This document shows, piece by piece, positions 24,513 to 35,269 of a stretch of 40,950 bases of DNA; the first letter of the stretch is position 1, and each line of letters begins with the position of its first letter. The translations under genes and the position numbers were made by a program. The notes below the pieces were generated by a model. That model did not search any database, was not told where the DNA came from, and was given only the letters and a program-made list of their open reading frames with translations. Source of the stretch: JBPBQZ01 sp050955105 (lineage in GTDB: Bacteria > Pseudomonadota > Gammaproteobacteria > Burkholderiales > Burkholderiaceae); contig JBPBQZ010000140.1 of assembly GCA_050955105.1 (NCBI GenBank), positions 1 to 40,950 on the forward strand, read 5' to 3'.

Positions 24513-25319
24513 ATGACGTTACCCGTGTACGAGGTCTATGCCTTGCGCTTTGCCACGCTGGCGGCGTCCGCTAAGGACAGCTTCCTATTGCGTGCCGATG
24601 TGCATGATGGTCCGATACAACTGGATTTTTTTATCTGGGCGGTGCGCAACCGCGAGCGCACTTTCGTCTTCGACACGGGCTTCGGCCATGAGGCGAGTGC
24701 GCGTCGCCGTCGCGCGCTGATGCGTCATCCGGTGGAGGCACTGGCCCGCATCGGTATCGATGCGGGCACGGTGTCGGACGTGATCCTCAGCCACCTGCAT
24801 TACGACCACTCTGGCAATTCCGAATTCTTCAATCAAGCGACCTTCCACATCCAGGATGACGAAATGCAGTTCGCCACCGGACGCTGCATGTGTCACACGG
24901 CGCTCAACGGTGCCTTCGATGTGAAGAATGTCACCGACCTCGTCAACCATGTCTATAACGGCCGCGTCAAATTTCATCAGGGTGACGCGGCATTGGCGCC
25001 GGGCATCAGTGTGCATCGCATCGGCGGCCACACCGGCGGCATGCAGGTGATGCGCGTGCATACCGAGCGTGGCTGGGTGGTGCTTGCGTCCGATGCGTCT
25101 CATTATTACCGCAACTTCCTTACCGACAATCCGTTCCCGATCGTGCTGAATATCGCCGACGTAATCGAAGGCAATCAAACCTTATTGGCCTTGGCGGACT
25201 CGCCGCAGCACATCGTGCCGGGCCACGATCCGCAAGTGCTGACGATCTATCCGCGACATCCCGAGGATGAGGAGATCGCTTGCCTGCATTTGCCGCCGCT
25301 CGCCGCGGTAGCGCTTTAA
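24513..25319 (+). CDS. Metallo-beta-lactamase-fold hydrolase, AHL-lactonase-like
   Basis: This 268-residue enzyme has the di-zinc motif HxHxDH as HLHYDH (His94, His96, Asp98, His99), a third-ligand His in GGHTGG, the bridging Asp in LASDASHYY and a last His in VPGHDP. The N-terminal half (YALRFATLAASAKDSFLL and FVFDTGFG) resembles proteins annotated as N-acyl-homoserine lactonases. Within a catabolic unit, 28 bp after the binding-protein gene and 26 bp before an SDR, lactone or ester opening of a pathway intermediate is more likely than quorum quenching. That is inference; either reaction fits the fold. The ribosome site AGGGAG precedes the ATG. Confidence 0.87.
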   Translation: MTLPVYEVYALRFATLAASAKDSFLLRADVHDGPIQLDFFIWAVRNRERTFVFDTGFGHEASARRRRALMRHPVEALARIGIDAGTVSDVILSHLHYDHSGNSEFFNQATFHIQDDEMQFATGRCMCHTALNGAFDVKNVTDLVNHVYNGRVKFHQGDAALAPGISVHRIGGHTGGMQVMRVHTERGWVVLASDASHYYRNFLTDNPFPIVLNIADVIEGNQTLLALADSPQHIVPGHDPQVLTIYPRHPEDEEIACLHLPPLAAVAL

Positions 25320-25345
25320 AGACAACTGCCTGGGAGAAACGCAGC

Positions 25346-26125
25346 ATGAGAATGAAAAACAAAATTGGCCTCGTTACCGCGGGTGCTTCGGGAATGGGCC
25401 GCGCCGGTGCAATAAAGTTTGCTCGAGAAGGGGCGGCCGTCGCGGTGGTGGACCTCGACGAGGCGCGCGCCAAAGAAGTTGCTGACAGCATCGTCGAGGC
25501 CGGCGGACAGGCCATCGCCTTGCACGGTAACCTGTGCGATGAAAGCTTCTCGCGCCAGATTGTGCATGCGACGGTCGAGGCATTCGGCGGCCTCGATTTC
25601 ATTTGGGCACATGCTGGGCATCCTGGCCCGGCGGCGATTGAAACCCTCGACCTGAAAGATTTCGATTTCGCCATGAACCTGAATGTGCGCACCGCATTGG
25701 CTACAGTGATCGAAGCGCTGCCGCTGTTCAAGCAACGCGGCGGCGGCAGCGTATTGTTCACTGCGTCGAGCTCGGGCCTGGTGGGGTCGCCCTTCAGCCC
25801 GGTCTATTCAGTCGCCAAGTTCGGCATCGTCGGACTGGCGCGGTCCTTGGCCAAGCGTTACGGTCCGGACAATATTCGCTTCAACGTGGTGTGCCCCGGT
25901 ACTACCGATACGCCGATGCTGCGGGTCTTCGTGGCACGGCCCGATAACGTGCCCACGCAGGGCATGGATCCTGAGGAGCTGGTGCAGAAGCGTGCGTCGG
26001 TGAATCCACTGGGCCGCATGGGTAAGCCGGAGGAAATCGCCAATGCCGCACTGTTTCTGTTGTCGGACGAAGCGTCGTTCGTCAACGGCGCGGCGCTGGC
26101 GGTCGACGGCGGCGTGACGGCATGA
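25346..26125 (+). CDS. Short-chain dehydrogenase/reductase (SDR) 2
   Basis: This is a 259-residue classical SDR. Its cofactor motif is TAGASGMG (residues 11-18), Asp36 suggests NAD(H), and the usual NNAG is replaced by WAHAG at 87-91. The catalytic Ser is in FTASSSG (141-143), followed by Tyr154 and Lys158 (YSVAK). The C terminus ends VNGAALAVDGGVTA. The start at 25346 has GGGAG nine bases upstream. It overlaps the next SDR by four bases (ATGA), so the two are made together and may act in sequence or as a hetero-oligomer. Substrate unknown. Confidence 0.9.
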   Translation: MRMKNKIGLVTAGASGMGRAGAIKFAREGAAVAVVDLDEARAKEVADSIVEAGGQAIALHGNLCDESFSRQIVHATVEAFGGLDFIWAHAGHPGPAAIETLDLKDFDFAMNLNVRTALATVIEALPLFKQRGGGSVLFTASSSGLVGSPFSPVYSVAKFGIVGLARSLAKRYGPDNIRFNVVCPGTTDTPMLRVFVARPDNVPTQGMDPEELVQKRASVNPLGRMGKPEEIANAALFLLSDEASFVNGAALAVDGGVTA

Positions 26126-26925
26126 AAGCCCCCAGCAAAGCGGCGACCAAGGCCGCCGCGGGCAGCCGCACCGCCATCGTCACGGGCGGTGCCAGTGGTC
26201 TGGGCGCCGCCGCGGCCCGCAAGCTTGCAAAAGAAGGGCTGCGCGTGGTGATTGCCGATATCGACGAGCGGCGCGCGCGCGATCTGGCGCGCGAAATCGA
26301 TCCTTCTGGACGGCGCGCGGCCGGTTTGCATTGCGATATTTCGAGCGCCGAGGAATGCGAGCGACTGGTATCCGAAGCCGAGCTTTTCTTCGGGCGTCCG
26401 ATCGATGTGTTCCTGGCAAATGCCGGCGCGGGCTTCGCCGGACCGCTGCTGGAGGCCGATCCGGCGCATATCAAGCGTGTGATCGACATCAATGTGTTGG
26501 GCACCATCTATTCGGCACAGGCGGCGCTACGCAGCCTGATCAAGAGCGGCAACGGCGTATTGCTGCTGACCGCTTCGCTGCAAAGCGTCATGGCGCGGTC
26601 ACAACGCAGCATCTATACCACCAGCAAGCACGCGCTGGTCGGCCTGGTAAAGGGACTCGCGCTGGAGTTCGGGCCGCAGGGCGTGCGCGTCAACGCAATC
26701 GCCCCCGCGTCGACCGACACGGCGTTTTTGCGCGCGCAATTGACGGCGATTGGCGGAGACGTCGATGCGGCAGTGGAACGCGTCGCGCAATCGATGCCGC
26801 TGGGGCATCTGCCGAGTACCGATGACTTTGCCGAGGCGGTCGCATATCTGGCATCGTCGGCGGCGCGCTCGGTCACGGGCCACACCTTGCTGATCGATTG
26901 CGGCGCGTCGGCGGGCCGGATGTAA
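26122..26925 (+). CDS. Short-chain dehydrogenase/reductase (SDR) 3
   Basis: This is a 267-residue classical SDR with a basic N-terminal extension of about 15 residues. TGGASGLG is at residues 21-28, Asp46 at the end of beta-2 points to NAD(H), LANAG is at 98-102, and the catalytic set is Ser152, Tyr165 and Lys169 (YTTSK). The C terminus VTGHTLLIDCGASAG is typical. It is the last gene of the Liv unit and starts within the stop of SDR 2. With SDR 1 at 10553 the island has three different SDRs, indicating several alcohol/ketone steps or several related substrates. Confidence 0.9.
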   Translation: MKAPSKAATKAAAGSRTAIVTGGASGLGAAAARKLAKEGLRVVIADIDERRARDLAREIDPSGRRAAGLHCDISSAEECERLVSEAELFFGRPIDVFLANAGAGFAGPLLEADPAHIKRVIDINVLGTIYSAQAALRSLIKSGNGVLLLTASLQSVMARSQRSIYTTSKHALVGLVKGLALEFGPQGVRVNAIAPASTDTAFLRAQLTAIGGDVDAAVERVAQSMPLGHLPSTDDFAEAVAYLASSAARSVTGHTLLIDCGASAGRM

Positions 26926-27093
26926 GCAGCGGTGAGGCGGCTGCCGAAACCGAGTATTCCTTACATACTGGAAAGCATGCGACTTCAAGCCTAGAACCAA
27001 TCGAAATTTGTCAGCAAGCTGAACAGCTATCTTTGCTAAATTCCGCGGCATGGCATTGCGACGCAGAGCGCAACCATGACGAGGAGCAGTTCC

Positions 27094-27351
27094 ATGGTTT
27101 ATTGGTATGGCGCGATCGGCTATATTGCGCTGGCAGCCGTTGTTGCCTACGTCTTTTTTTCGGTACAGTCAGCGCTCTGGGTATTGTATCGACGTGGCAA
27201 ATATATCCATCTCGAATTCGAGCCGCGGCGTGCCAAAGGCACCTCGGAGCCGCGACGGATTGTGCAGTTGCGGCGCATGCGCCTGATCGCCGTGTGCGGC
27301 GTGCTCGTCTTGATTGCGGATTCGATCGCGCAGATGTTGTTTCCCGGTTAG
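27094..27351 (+). CDS. Small two-segment membrane protein
   Basis: This encodes 85 residues from ATG 27094, which has GAGGAG seven bases upstream; an in-frame ATG six codons earlier is less well placed. Two hydrophobic segments, roughly residues 4-24 (GAIGYIALAAVVAYVFF) and 61-78 (LIAVCGVLVLIADSIAQML), flank a basic cytoplasmic-type loop rich in Arg. I recognise no family. The clean ribosome site and membrane topology support a real gene. A hairpin at 27363-27381 follows its stop. Confidence 0.55.
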   Translation: MVYWYGAIGYIALAAVVAYVFFSVQSALWVLYRRGKYIHLEFEPRRAKGTSEPRRIVQLRRMRLIAVCGVLVLIADSIAQMLFPG

Positions 27352-27690
27352 CACCCGCTCAAGCGACTCGTCCAGAGTCGCACTTTCGCGCTTACCCCCT
27401 CGCCACAACCGTTTGCCCGCTCGACCTGACGGAGGCGGTAAACTTTATGTCCGGACGGACGCGCTTGACGCTCGCTCAGCCGGCCGTCGGCCGGAGCGCT
27501 GGTAAGCCGCCATAGCGGCGCCGGGAAGATTAATGCATAATATCTCCCGGTCTTTTGTCTTATATAAGACTTCGCCGCAGTTTTTTGCGCGGGCTTCTCC
27601 CACGTCCCCGACATTCCAGCGCGAGCTCAGGCTACCGGCGCTGCTCAGGCTTTTCGCCACTTCTGTGATAGAGCGAGGTTAACGAAGAAC
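27352..27690. promoter_or_regulatory. Control region of the monomeric isocitrate dehydrogenase
   Basis: These 339 bp hold no convincing gene. They contain a hairpin at 27363-27381 (GCGACTC-GTCCA-GAGTCGC), a possible weak terminator for the small membrane protein; an imperfect inverted repeat at 27521-27550 with ends CCGGGA and TCCCGG around an A/T-rich centre; and the perfect 14-bp palindrome GTCTTATATAAGAC at 27557-27570. The palindrome has the shape of a dimeric repressor operator, such as that of a GntR-type protein, and lies about 120 bp before the IDH start next to A/T-rich sequence that could be a -10 region. Confidence 0.5.
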
Positions 27691-29919
<2,229 letters not shown>

Positions 29920-30350
29920 TTGAGGGCGCGGCGAGCGCCGCGGTTCGAGCAGACGTGCCGCCATGTTCATGTGCGGCGCTGCGTAGAACTTTTGCCGTGC
30001 GGTGCCGTGCGCCCGCAAAATCGTCCTGAAAACCCCGGTGGAGCGCCGCTCCCCGGGGTTTTCGGCATTTGAAGACACGCCGCAGCAAGTACTGCACGTC
30101 TCTGATGTCAAAAGAAACTCTATTGCTCCCTTAATTAGCGTACGCTGCATCTTTCAAGCGACTCTTCCAAGACGCCGGCCCGGGATGGCCCGTAGCGAAG
30201 ATCACGCTTGGGGTGGAGCCTCTCCCCGCATCTCTTTCGGGCGCTTTGCCCGCCAATTTCCTTCGATGCCCCTCATCAAGCACGCCGGTACCTTACGGTG
30301 CCGGCCGACTATGCACGGAGTTTTCTTCCGCAACTGAGGCGCTTCAGCCG
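29920..30350. other. Intergenic stretch between IDH and phytochrome genes
   Basis: No gene is supported in these 431 bp. They hold the IDH terminator (30029-30062) and, downstream of it, the presumed phytochrome promoter. A frame is open through 30213-30350 into the phytochrome gene, but it lies upstream of the conserved N terminus with no matching content and is treated as non-coding. Confidence 0.6.
30029..30062 (+). terminator. Rho-independent terminator of monomeric IDH
   Basis: AAAACCCCGG pairs with CCGGGGTTTT. Inside it GGAGC pairs with GCTCC around GCC, leaving one bulged T. The 15-bp stem with A4/T4 ends could work in both directions. Confidence 0.85.
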
Positions 30351-32579
30351 ATGCAAACGCTAGACAGCTGCGAACACGAGCCGATTCATGCGCTGGGAAC
30401 GATCCAGTCGCACGGCGCCCTGCTGTGTTTCGATGGTGCTGGCCGACTCATCGCGATCAGCCGTACCGCCGCGCAGTGGTTAGGTCCGCTGCCGCCGCTG
30501 GGCGAGTGCCTGGCGGACGGTCATCTCGATCCGCTGTCGCGGCAGGCGATCGCCGCCGCGCTGCGCGCCGTGTCGCCGTCGATCGAAAGCCGCGAGTGCA
30601 CGAACGCGCGCGGCCAGCGCTTCGATCTCGTCCTGCATTGGTCGAGCGGCATGCTGATGGCCGAATGGGAACACGTCGGCGCCGACGCGCCGGCTGCCGC
30701 CCACTATGCAATCCTCGCGCAGCAGGCCATTCATCAACTGCAGCAGCGAGATTACGAGACCGTCGCTGAGTTGCTGCAGGCCACCGTCAATGCGGTACGC
30801 AGCATGACGGGCTTCGATCGTGTGATGGGTTACCGGTTTCTGGAGGACGATAGCGGCGAAGTCATTGCCGAAGCCAAGCGCGATGACTTGGGCTCATATC
30901 TGCGGCAACGCTATCCCGCGGCGGATATTCCTGCGCAGGCACGTCGCCTGTACCTGGTAAATCCGATCAGGCAGATCGCTTCGGTCGATGCCGTGCCGGT
31001 GCCGATCGAGCCGCCAGCGAGCTCGCTGAACGGTATGCCGTACGACCTCAGTCATTCGATTTTGCGCAGTGTGTCGCCGATCCATGTCGAGTATCTTAAA
31101 AACATGGGGGTGGCGGCATCGATGAGCATTTCGCTCGTCAGCAACAACCGGCTTTGGGGCCTGATCGCCTGTCACCATTTGAGCGATCACCGGTCTTCGT
31201 ATGCGGTGCGGCTGTCGTGCGGCGTGATTACGCATGTCGTGTCGATTTTGATAGAGCGCGTGGAATTCAAGCGTCGCACGCAGGCGGAGCAACGCATTCG
31301 CGCGCTGGCCCGCAATATCGCCGAGACGCTGACGCAGGCCAAGGATGCCAGCGCCGGCCTGTCGCGCGCGAGCGCCGAAATCGCCCAACTGATCGATTGT
31401 GATGCGGTGTCGATCGTGGTGGATGACCAGGTACCCTATCCGCCGGACTGCCCGGATCGCCAGGGCCTGCTCGAACTGGCCGCTCATATGGCCAGCGAAT
31501 CCCATGAGCAATTGCTGGCGCAATCAATGACTGCCGAGCTTGCCCATCTGCCGCGTCCGCTGACGGCAAGCGGTGAGGCGGCGGGTTTACTGGCAATTCA
31601 ACTGATGGGCGAAGCGCGCATCACGGTGGTCTGGCTGCGTGACGAGTTGGTGAAGACCATCAACTGGGCAGGTTCCCCAGACAAGATCGTCGCTCTCGGC
31701 CCGAATGGTCCGCGCGCCACGCCGCGCGGCTCGTTCGAACTATGGCAGCAGACAGTGCGTGGCAGCAGCCGCGCCTGGAGCAGTATCGATCGCTTTGCGG
31801 CACGCGAATTGAAGAGCGTGCTGCAAGATGTGGAGCTCGATCGCCTGCGTAGCGGCGACCGTCAGCGCATGACTCTGCTGGCGATGCTCGGCCACGATTT
31901 GCGCGACCCCTTGCAAGCCATCCAGTTTGCCGTGGACCTGATGGACCGTGGCCTGGCGTCCAGTTCTGACACGTCGAAGCGCGTCGAAGGTTCGACGCGC
32001 CGCATGCAGTCGTTGATCAACTACATTCTCGACGTAAGCCGGATTCGCTCGGGCATCGGTTTGCATCTCACACGCAGCATCTGCTCGCTCGACGACGTCT
32101 TGAGCGCCACCGTCGAGCAGGCGCGCCTGACGCATCCGGGCATGACGATGCTGGTCGATTCAGATGAACTCGGTGACGCTGAGTTGGACCCCGACCGTTT
32201 CGTGCAGGCGCTTTCGAATCTGCTCGGCAACGCGCGGCAACATGGCGACATCAGCGCGCCGGTGCGCATTGTCGGACGGCGCGTGGACGGACTGTGCAGC
32301 ATCGAAATCTGCAATCGCACGCTGAATCAGCAGCACGTGCCGTTGAAACGCCTGGTCGATCCGTTCAAGAGCGCGTCGTTCAATAACGCGAACAATCGCA
32401 CCGGGCTGGGTCTTGGCTTGTATATCGCCAACGCCATCATCGTCGGCCACGGTGCGCGGCTGAGCGCCGAGTTCGATGCAAACGAAGCACGCTTTACCGT
32501 CACGCTGGCACCGCCAGCGCTAGCCGTCGTTGCTCCTTTCGCAGCCCTGCCTGCAGGCGTCAGGGGCTCGGCCGCCTAA
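30351..32579 (+). CDS. bphP: Bacteriophytochrome histidine kinase
   Basis: This 742-residue red/far-red light sensor kinase has domain order PAS-GAF-PHY-HisKA-HATPase. Cys7 in the N-terminal extension is the expected biliverdin thioether site, in front of EPIHALGTIQSHGALL. The GAF domain has PAADIPAQARRLY (189-201; canonical PASDIP) and the SHSILRSVSPIHVEYL helix. The PHY tongue is present as INWAG (437-441) and PRGSF (458-462). The H-box is LGHDLRDP (His515). In the ATPase domain Asn627 (LLGNARQHG) and GLGLGL (685-690) are clear, but the N-G-P-type G1 motif between them is degenerate. No haem oxygenase or response regulator is adjacent. It ends convergent with a small gene, overlapping by three bases. 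Confidence 0.94.
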   Translation: MQTLDSCEHEPIHALGTIQSHGALLCFDGAGRLIAISRTAAQWLGPLPPLGECLADGHLDPLSRQAIAAALRAVSPSIESRECTNARGQRFDLVLHWSSGMLMAEWEHVGADAPAAAHYAILAQQAIHQLQQRDYETVAELLQATVNAVRSMTGFDRVMGYRFLEDDSGEVIAEAKRDDLGSYLRQRYPAADIPAQARRLYLVNPIRQIASVDAVPVPIEPPASSLNGMPYDLSHSILRSVSPIHVEYLKNMGVAASMSISLVSNNRLWGLIACHHLSDHRSSYAVRLSCGVITHVVSILIERVEFKRRTQAEQRIRALARNIAETLTQAKDASAGLSRASAEIAQLIDCDAVSIVVDDQVPYPPDCPDRQGLLELAAHMASESHEQLLAQSMTAELAHLPRPLTASGEAAGLLAIQLMGEARITVVWLRDELVKTINWAGSPDKIVALGPNGPRATPRGSFELWQQTVRGSSRAWSSIDRFAARELKSVLQDVELDRLRSGDRQRMTLLAMLGHDLRDPLQAIQFAVDLMDRGLASSSDTSKRVEGSTRRMQSLINYILDVSRIRSGIGLHLTRSICSLDDVLSATVEQARLTHPGMTMLVDSDELGDAELDPDRFVQALSNLLGNARQHGDISAPVRIVGRRVDGLCSIEICNRTLNQQHVPLKRLVDPFKSASFNNANNRTGLGLGLYIANAIIVGHGARLSAEFDANEARFTVTLAPPALAVVAPFAALPAGVRGSAA

Positions 32580-32857
32580 GCCTTCCGCAGATTAAAAAGC
32601 GTGCGGCCCTTCGATTCGGTAATCAAGATCGAACAGTCGCTGCTGACGGTGGCGGTCGCCTCCTGCGCCCGTTCCAGCACGTTGTCGCGCGTCGCAATCA
32701 GCGATGAATAGTCGTATTCGGCGGTCGGCAAACGATAGATAACGCCGCGCGCGCCCTCGATCGTGCGCTTGAAACCGTAGGCCTCCATGGCTGCGTCGAG
32801 GTCGGCATAACGGGCGTTCTCGTCGTGCAATTCCACCCGTGTCGTGAATTTCGGCAT
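32576..32857 (-). CDS. Small protein, possible GhoS/DUF2622-like
   Basis: This encodes 93 residues starting MPKFTTRVELHD, with AGGGAG before the ATG. The layout (a strand, ADLDAAMEAYGFKRTI, a strand GVIYRLPTAEYDY, then VLERAQEATATVSSDCSILITES) suggests a compact ferredoxin-like alpha/beta fold. It resembles small Burkholderia proteins annotated as GhoS-type endoribonuclease antitoxins (formerly DUF2622). That resemblance is from memory of the pattern and is not proven. No GhoT-like small membrane toxin is adjacent. It converges on bphP, sharing three bases at the stops. Confidence 0.6.
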   Translation of the reverse strand: MPKFTTRVELHDENARYADLDAAMEAYGFKRTIEGARGVIYRLPTAEYDYSSLIATRDNVLERAQEATATVSSDCSILITESKGRTLFNLRKA

Positions 32858-33107
32858 GCTGGCTCCCTGGCTTGGGCGCTAGCTTACCCTGGCGTGAGGA
32901 TTCGTGCGGCCGCGGCATGCCGGAGTGCTCTCTCGCGAGCCCGAATGGCACTGCAAAGGGTATGCCCTGACGTACCGCAGCCCGGCTGCGCGGTAGTATT
33001 TCGCATAAGGCAATACCATTGAACCGCCCCTGATGGCGGACAAACTCGGCGTTTCGACCGACCGGCCAGCCAACCCTTCGAAGGGCCTGATGCCGAAGGA
33101 GACTGTA

Positions 33108-34403
33108 GTGACGATAGAAGCCCGCACCATCCGACAGGTAATGTGGCGCGTGATGCCGCTCCTGACCTTGTCCTATTTTGTTGCTTTCCTCGACCGTATC
33201 AATATCAGCGTCGCGGCTTTGACGATGAACAAGGACCTGGGTTTCTCGCCCGGCATGTTCGGCTTCGGCGCAGGGCTGTTCTTTCTCTCATATTTCTTTT
33301 TTGAAGTGCCGTCGAACGTATTGCTGCAGAAGTTCGGGGCGCGTCGCTGGATCGCTCGAATCATGTTCAGTTGGGGCATCGTTTCCGGTGCCATGGCTTT
33401 CGTGCATGGTCAGTTCGGCTTTTACGCGCTGCGTCTGTTGCTCGGCGTGGCCGAAGCCGGTTTCTTCCCTGGCGTGCTGTTCTACCTGAGCTACTGGTTT
33501 CCCGAAATATATCGTGGCCGCGTGTTTGCCTATTTCCTGGCTTCCGTGCCTTTGTCCAGCGTCATCGGCTTTCCAATTTCGGCGGCGCTGTTGGGCATGG
33601 ATGGGCTGTGGGGCATGCATGGCTGGCAATGGCTGTTCATCATCGAGGCGCTGATGGCGGTGTTGCTGTCGGTAGTGGTTTTCTATTGCCTGACTGACTA
33701 CCCGCGCGACGCGAAATGGTTGTCGACCGAGCAGCGCGGCTGGCTCGAGCACCGACTAGTGCTGGAAGCCGAACGACGCCAGGGCGCGCGCGGCACGGGC
33801 GTATGGGTGGCTCTGATGAACCCGCGCGTGCTGGGCTTTTGCATCATCCACTTCTGCACCAACCTCGCGCTTTACGGCTTCGGCTTCTTCTTGCCGCAGA
33901 TCGTCAAGCCATTTGGATTGAGTAATCTGCAAACCGGTTTCGTCGCCGCTGTGCCATTCGTGCTGGGTGCGCTCGGCATGGTCTATTGGGGGCGGCGCGC
34001 CGATCATTTCAGCCGCCGCTGGAGCATTTTGATTCCCATGGCGCTCGCGGCACTCGGCTTTGCCGGTGCGGCGGCATTCAGCAATCCCTATTGGATGCTT
34101 GCTTCAATGTCGCTCGCGAGTTTCGGTTTGCTCGGCTATTCGCCCGTGTTCTGGACGCTGCCAACCGCGGTGTTGGCGGGCGCCGCCGCAGCCGTGGCAA
34201 TCGCCGCGATCAACTCGGTGGGCAACCTGGCCGGTTTCTTCGGACCGACCATCGTCGGCTATTTGCGCGACCTGACCGGCTCGTACTCCACCGGGCTGGC
34301 AGCCAGCGCGGCCGTGCTGGTTGTGGCGTGGGTGCTGACGGCCTGGCTAACGCGCGAACCGCCATCGCTGGCACCCGCGGAAATCGCCGAGCGCAAGGCC
34401 TGA
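33108..34403 (+). CDS. MFS transporter, anion:cation symporter (ACS) family
   Basis: This 431-residue, 12-segment transporter resembles the ACS branch of the major facilitator superfamily, which takes up organic anions such as phthalate, tartrate and hexuronates. Signature parts are FLDRINISVAALTMNKDLG after segment 1, FFEVPSNVLLQKFGARRWI, RLLLGVAEAGFFPGVLFYL and WGRRADHFSRR. The start is taken as the GTG at 33108, with AAGGAG six bases upstream; ATG codons at 33090 and 33033 are in frame but worse placed. A SnoaL-like gene follows after 37 bp and is probably cotranscribed. It may import another substrate for the catabolic island, but no sequence feature links the two directly. Confidence 0.9.
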   Translation: MTIEARTIRQVMWRVMPLLTLSYFVAFLDRINISVAALTMNKDLGFSPGMFGFGAGLFFLSYFFFEVPSNVLLQKFGARRWIARIMFSWGIVSGAMAFVHGQFGFYALRLLLGVAEAGFFPGVLFYLSYWFPEIYRGRVFAYFLASVPLSSVIGFPISAALLGMDGLWGMHGWQWLFIIEALMAVLLSVVVFYCLTDYPRDAKWLSTEQRGWLEHRLVLEAERRQGARGTGVWVALMNPRVLGFCIIHFCTNLALYGFGFFLPQIVKPFGLSNLQTGFVAAVPFVLGALGMVYWGRRADHFSRRWSILIPMALAALGFAGAAAFSNPYWMLASMSLASFGLLGYSPVFWTLPTAVLAGAAAAVAIAAINSVGNLAGFFGPTIVGYLRDLTGSYSTGLAASAAVLVVAWVLTAWLTREPPSLAPAEIAERKA

Positions 34404-34440
34404 AGGCGCCTTCACCGCGCTTCGCACTGGAGAGACGACT

Positions 34441-35001
34441 ATGTCTGACTATGAAATGGCTGTACGTGACTTGCTCGTCAAGCAACGGCTGCATGAACTG
34501 GAGATGGCCTATTGCCGTGGCGTCGACCGGCGTGACCCTGAGTTGCTGCGATCGATTTTCTTTGAAGATGCGATCGAGGAGCATGGCGATATGTATCAGG
34601 GACCCGCCTATGCCTTCGTCGATTGGGTGTTCAGCGATTTCATCGGCGAATTTGAAATCACCGCCCACTATGTCTTGAACGAGTGGTATCGCGTCTCGGG
34701 AGATAAGGCGGAAGGTGAAACACATCGCGTTTCCTATCATCGGCAGCGCGGCAATGGTGATGGCGATAGCGCCATCGAAACCATCGCGGCCTGTCGTACC
34801 TTCAACCGCTACGAATTGCGCGATGGTGTCTGGAAGATCAGCTACCGCGGTGTGGTGCGTGACTGGATCACGCAGCGTCCGGTGGACGACGCCTTGTATG
34901 AGGGTCACTTCGCGATGACGCAAAGCAGACATGATGATGCCGACCGCTCTTATGCGGCACTGTCGATGTTTGGCCGTGGGCCGATCGACAAAATCGCCTA
35001 G
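34441..35001 (+). CDS. SnoaL/NTF2-like protein
   Basis: This 186-residue protein resembles SnoaL_4-type members of the NTF2-like superfamily, a cone-shaped fold used by dehydratases, isomerases and the small subunits of ring-hydroxylating oxygenases. Supporting segments are VKQRLHELEMAYCRGVDRRD, IFFEDAIEEHGDMYQG, the FEITAHYVLNEWYRV strand and the ELRDGVWKISYRGVVRDW strand pair. His48 and the Asp/His positions of the pocket could be catalytic. GGAGA precedes the ATG. It is likely cotranscribed with the ACS transporter, so it may act on the imported compound. Exact reaction unknown. Confidence 0.8.
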   Translation: MSDYEMAVRDLLVKQRLHELEMAYCRGVDRRDPELLRSIFFEDAIEEHGDMYQGPAYAFVDWVFSDFIGEFEITAHYVLNEWYRVSGDKAEGETHRVSYHRQRGNGDGDSAIETIAACRTFNRYELRDGVWKISYRGVVRDWITQRPVDDALYEGHFAMTQSRHDDADRSYAALSMFGRGPIDKIA

Positions 35002-35269
35002 GCTAGCCTGGCCTACGCTGGCTTGGCGATGCGCGCCAACTGAAGTCAATAAGACGCTCCTCTTAAGCCGCATTCCGCGTCGTGGCCTGCATAGGGCAAC
35101 GGCGCAACCTTTCCTCCAACGCTCCACCTAGCAAGCCGATACCAACCTCTGGTTCCCCGCGCTTGCTGCATCAGGCTTTGCATGAATTACGTACGCGGCC
35201 ATCGACGTCGCGTGCGCGCTTCGCCCTGTCTTGCATGGCGCCCGGGCTGGTTTCCTAGACGGAGCATGC

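Noticed and set aside
24513..25319. Quorum-quenching lactonase as the sure function of the MBL protein
   Set aside because: The zinc motif is shared by many hydrolases and the operon context is catabolic, so only the fold is claimed.
30002..30337. Possible small gene of 111 codons before bphP
   Set aside because: It starts upstream of the IDH terminator and reads through it, has no ribosome site and no recognisable content.
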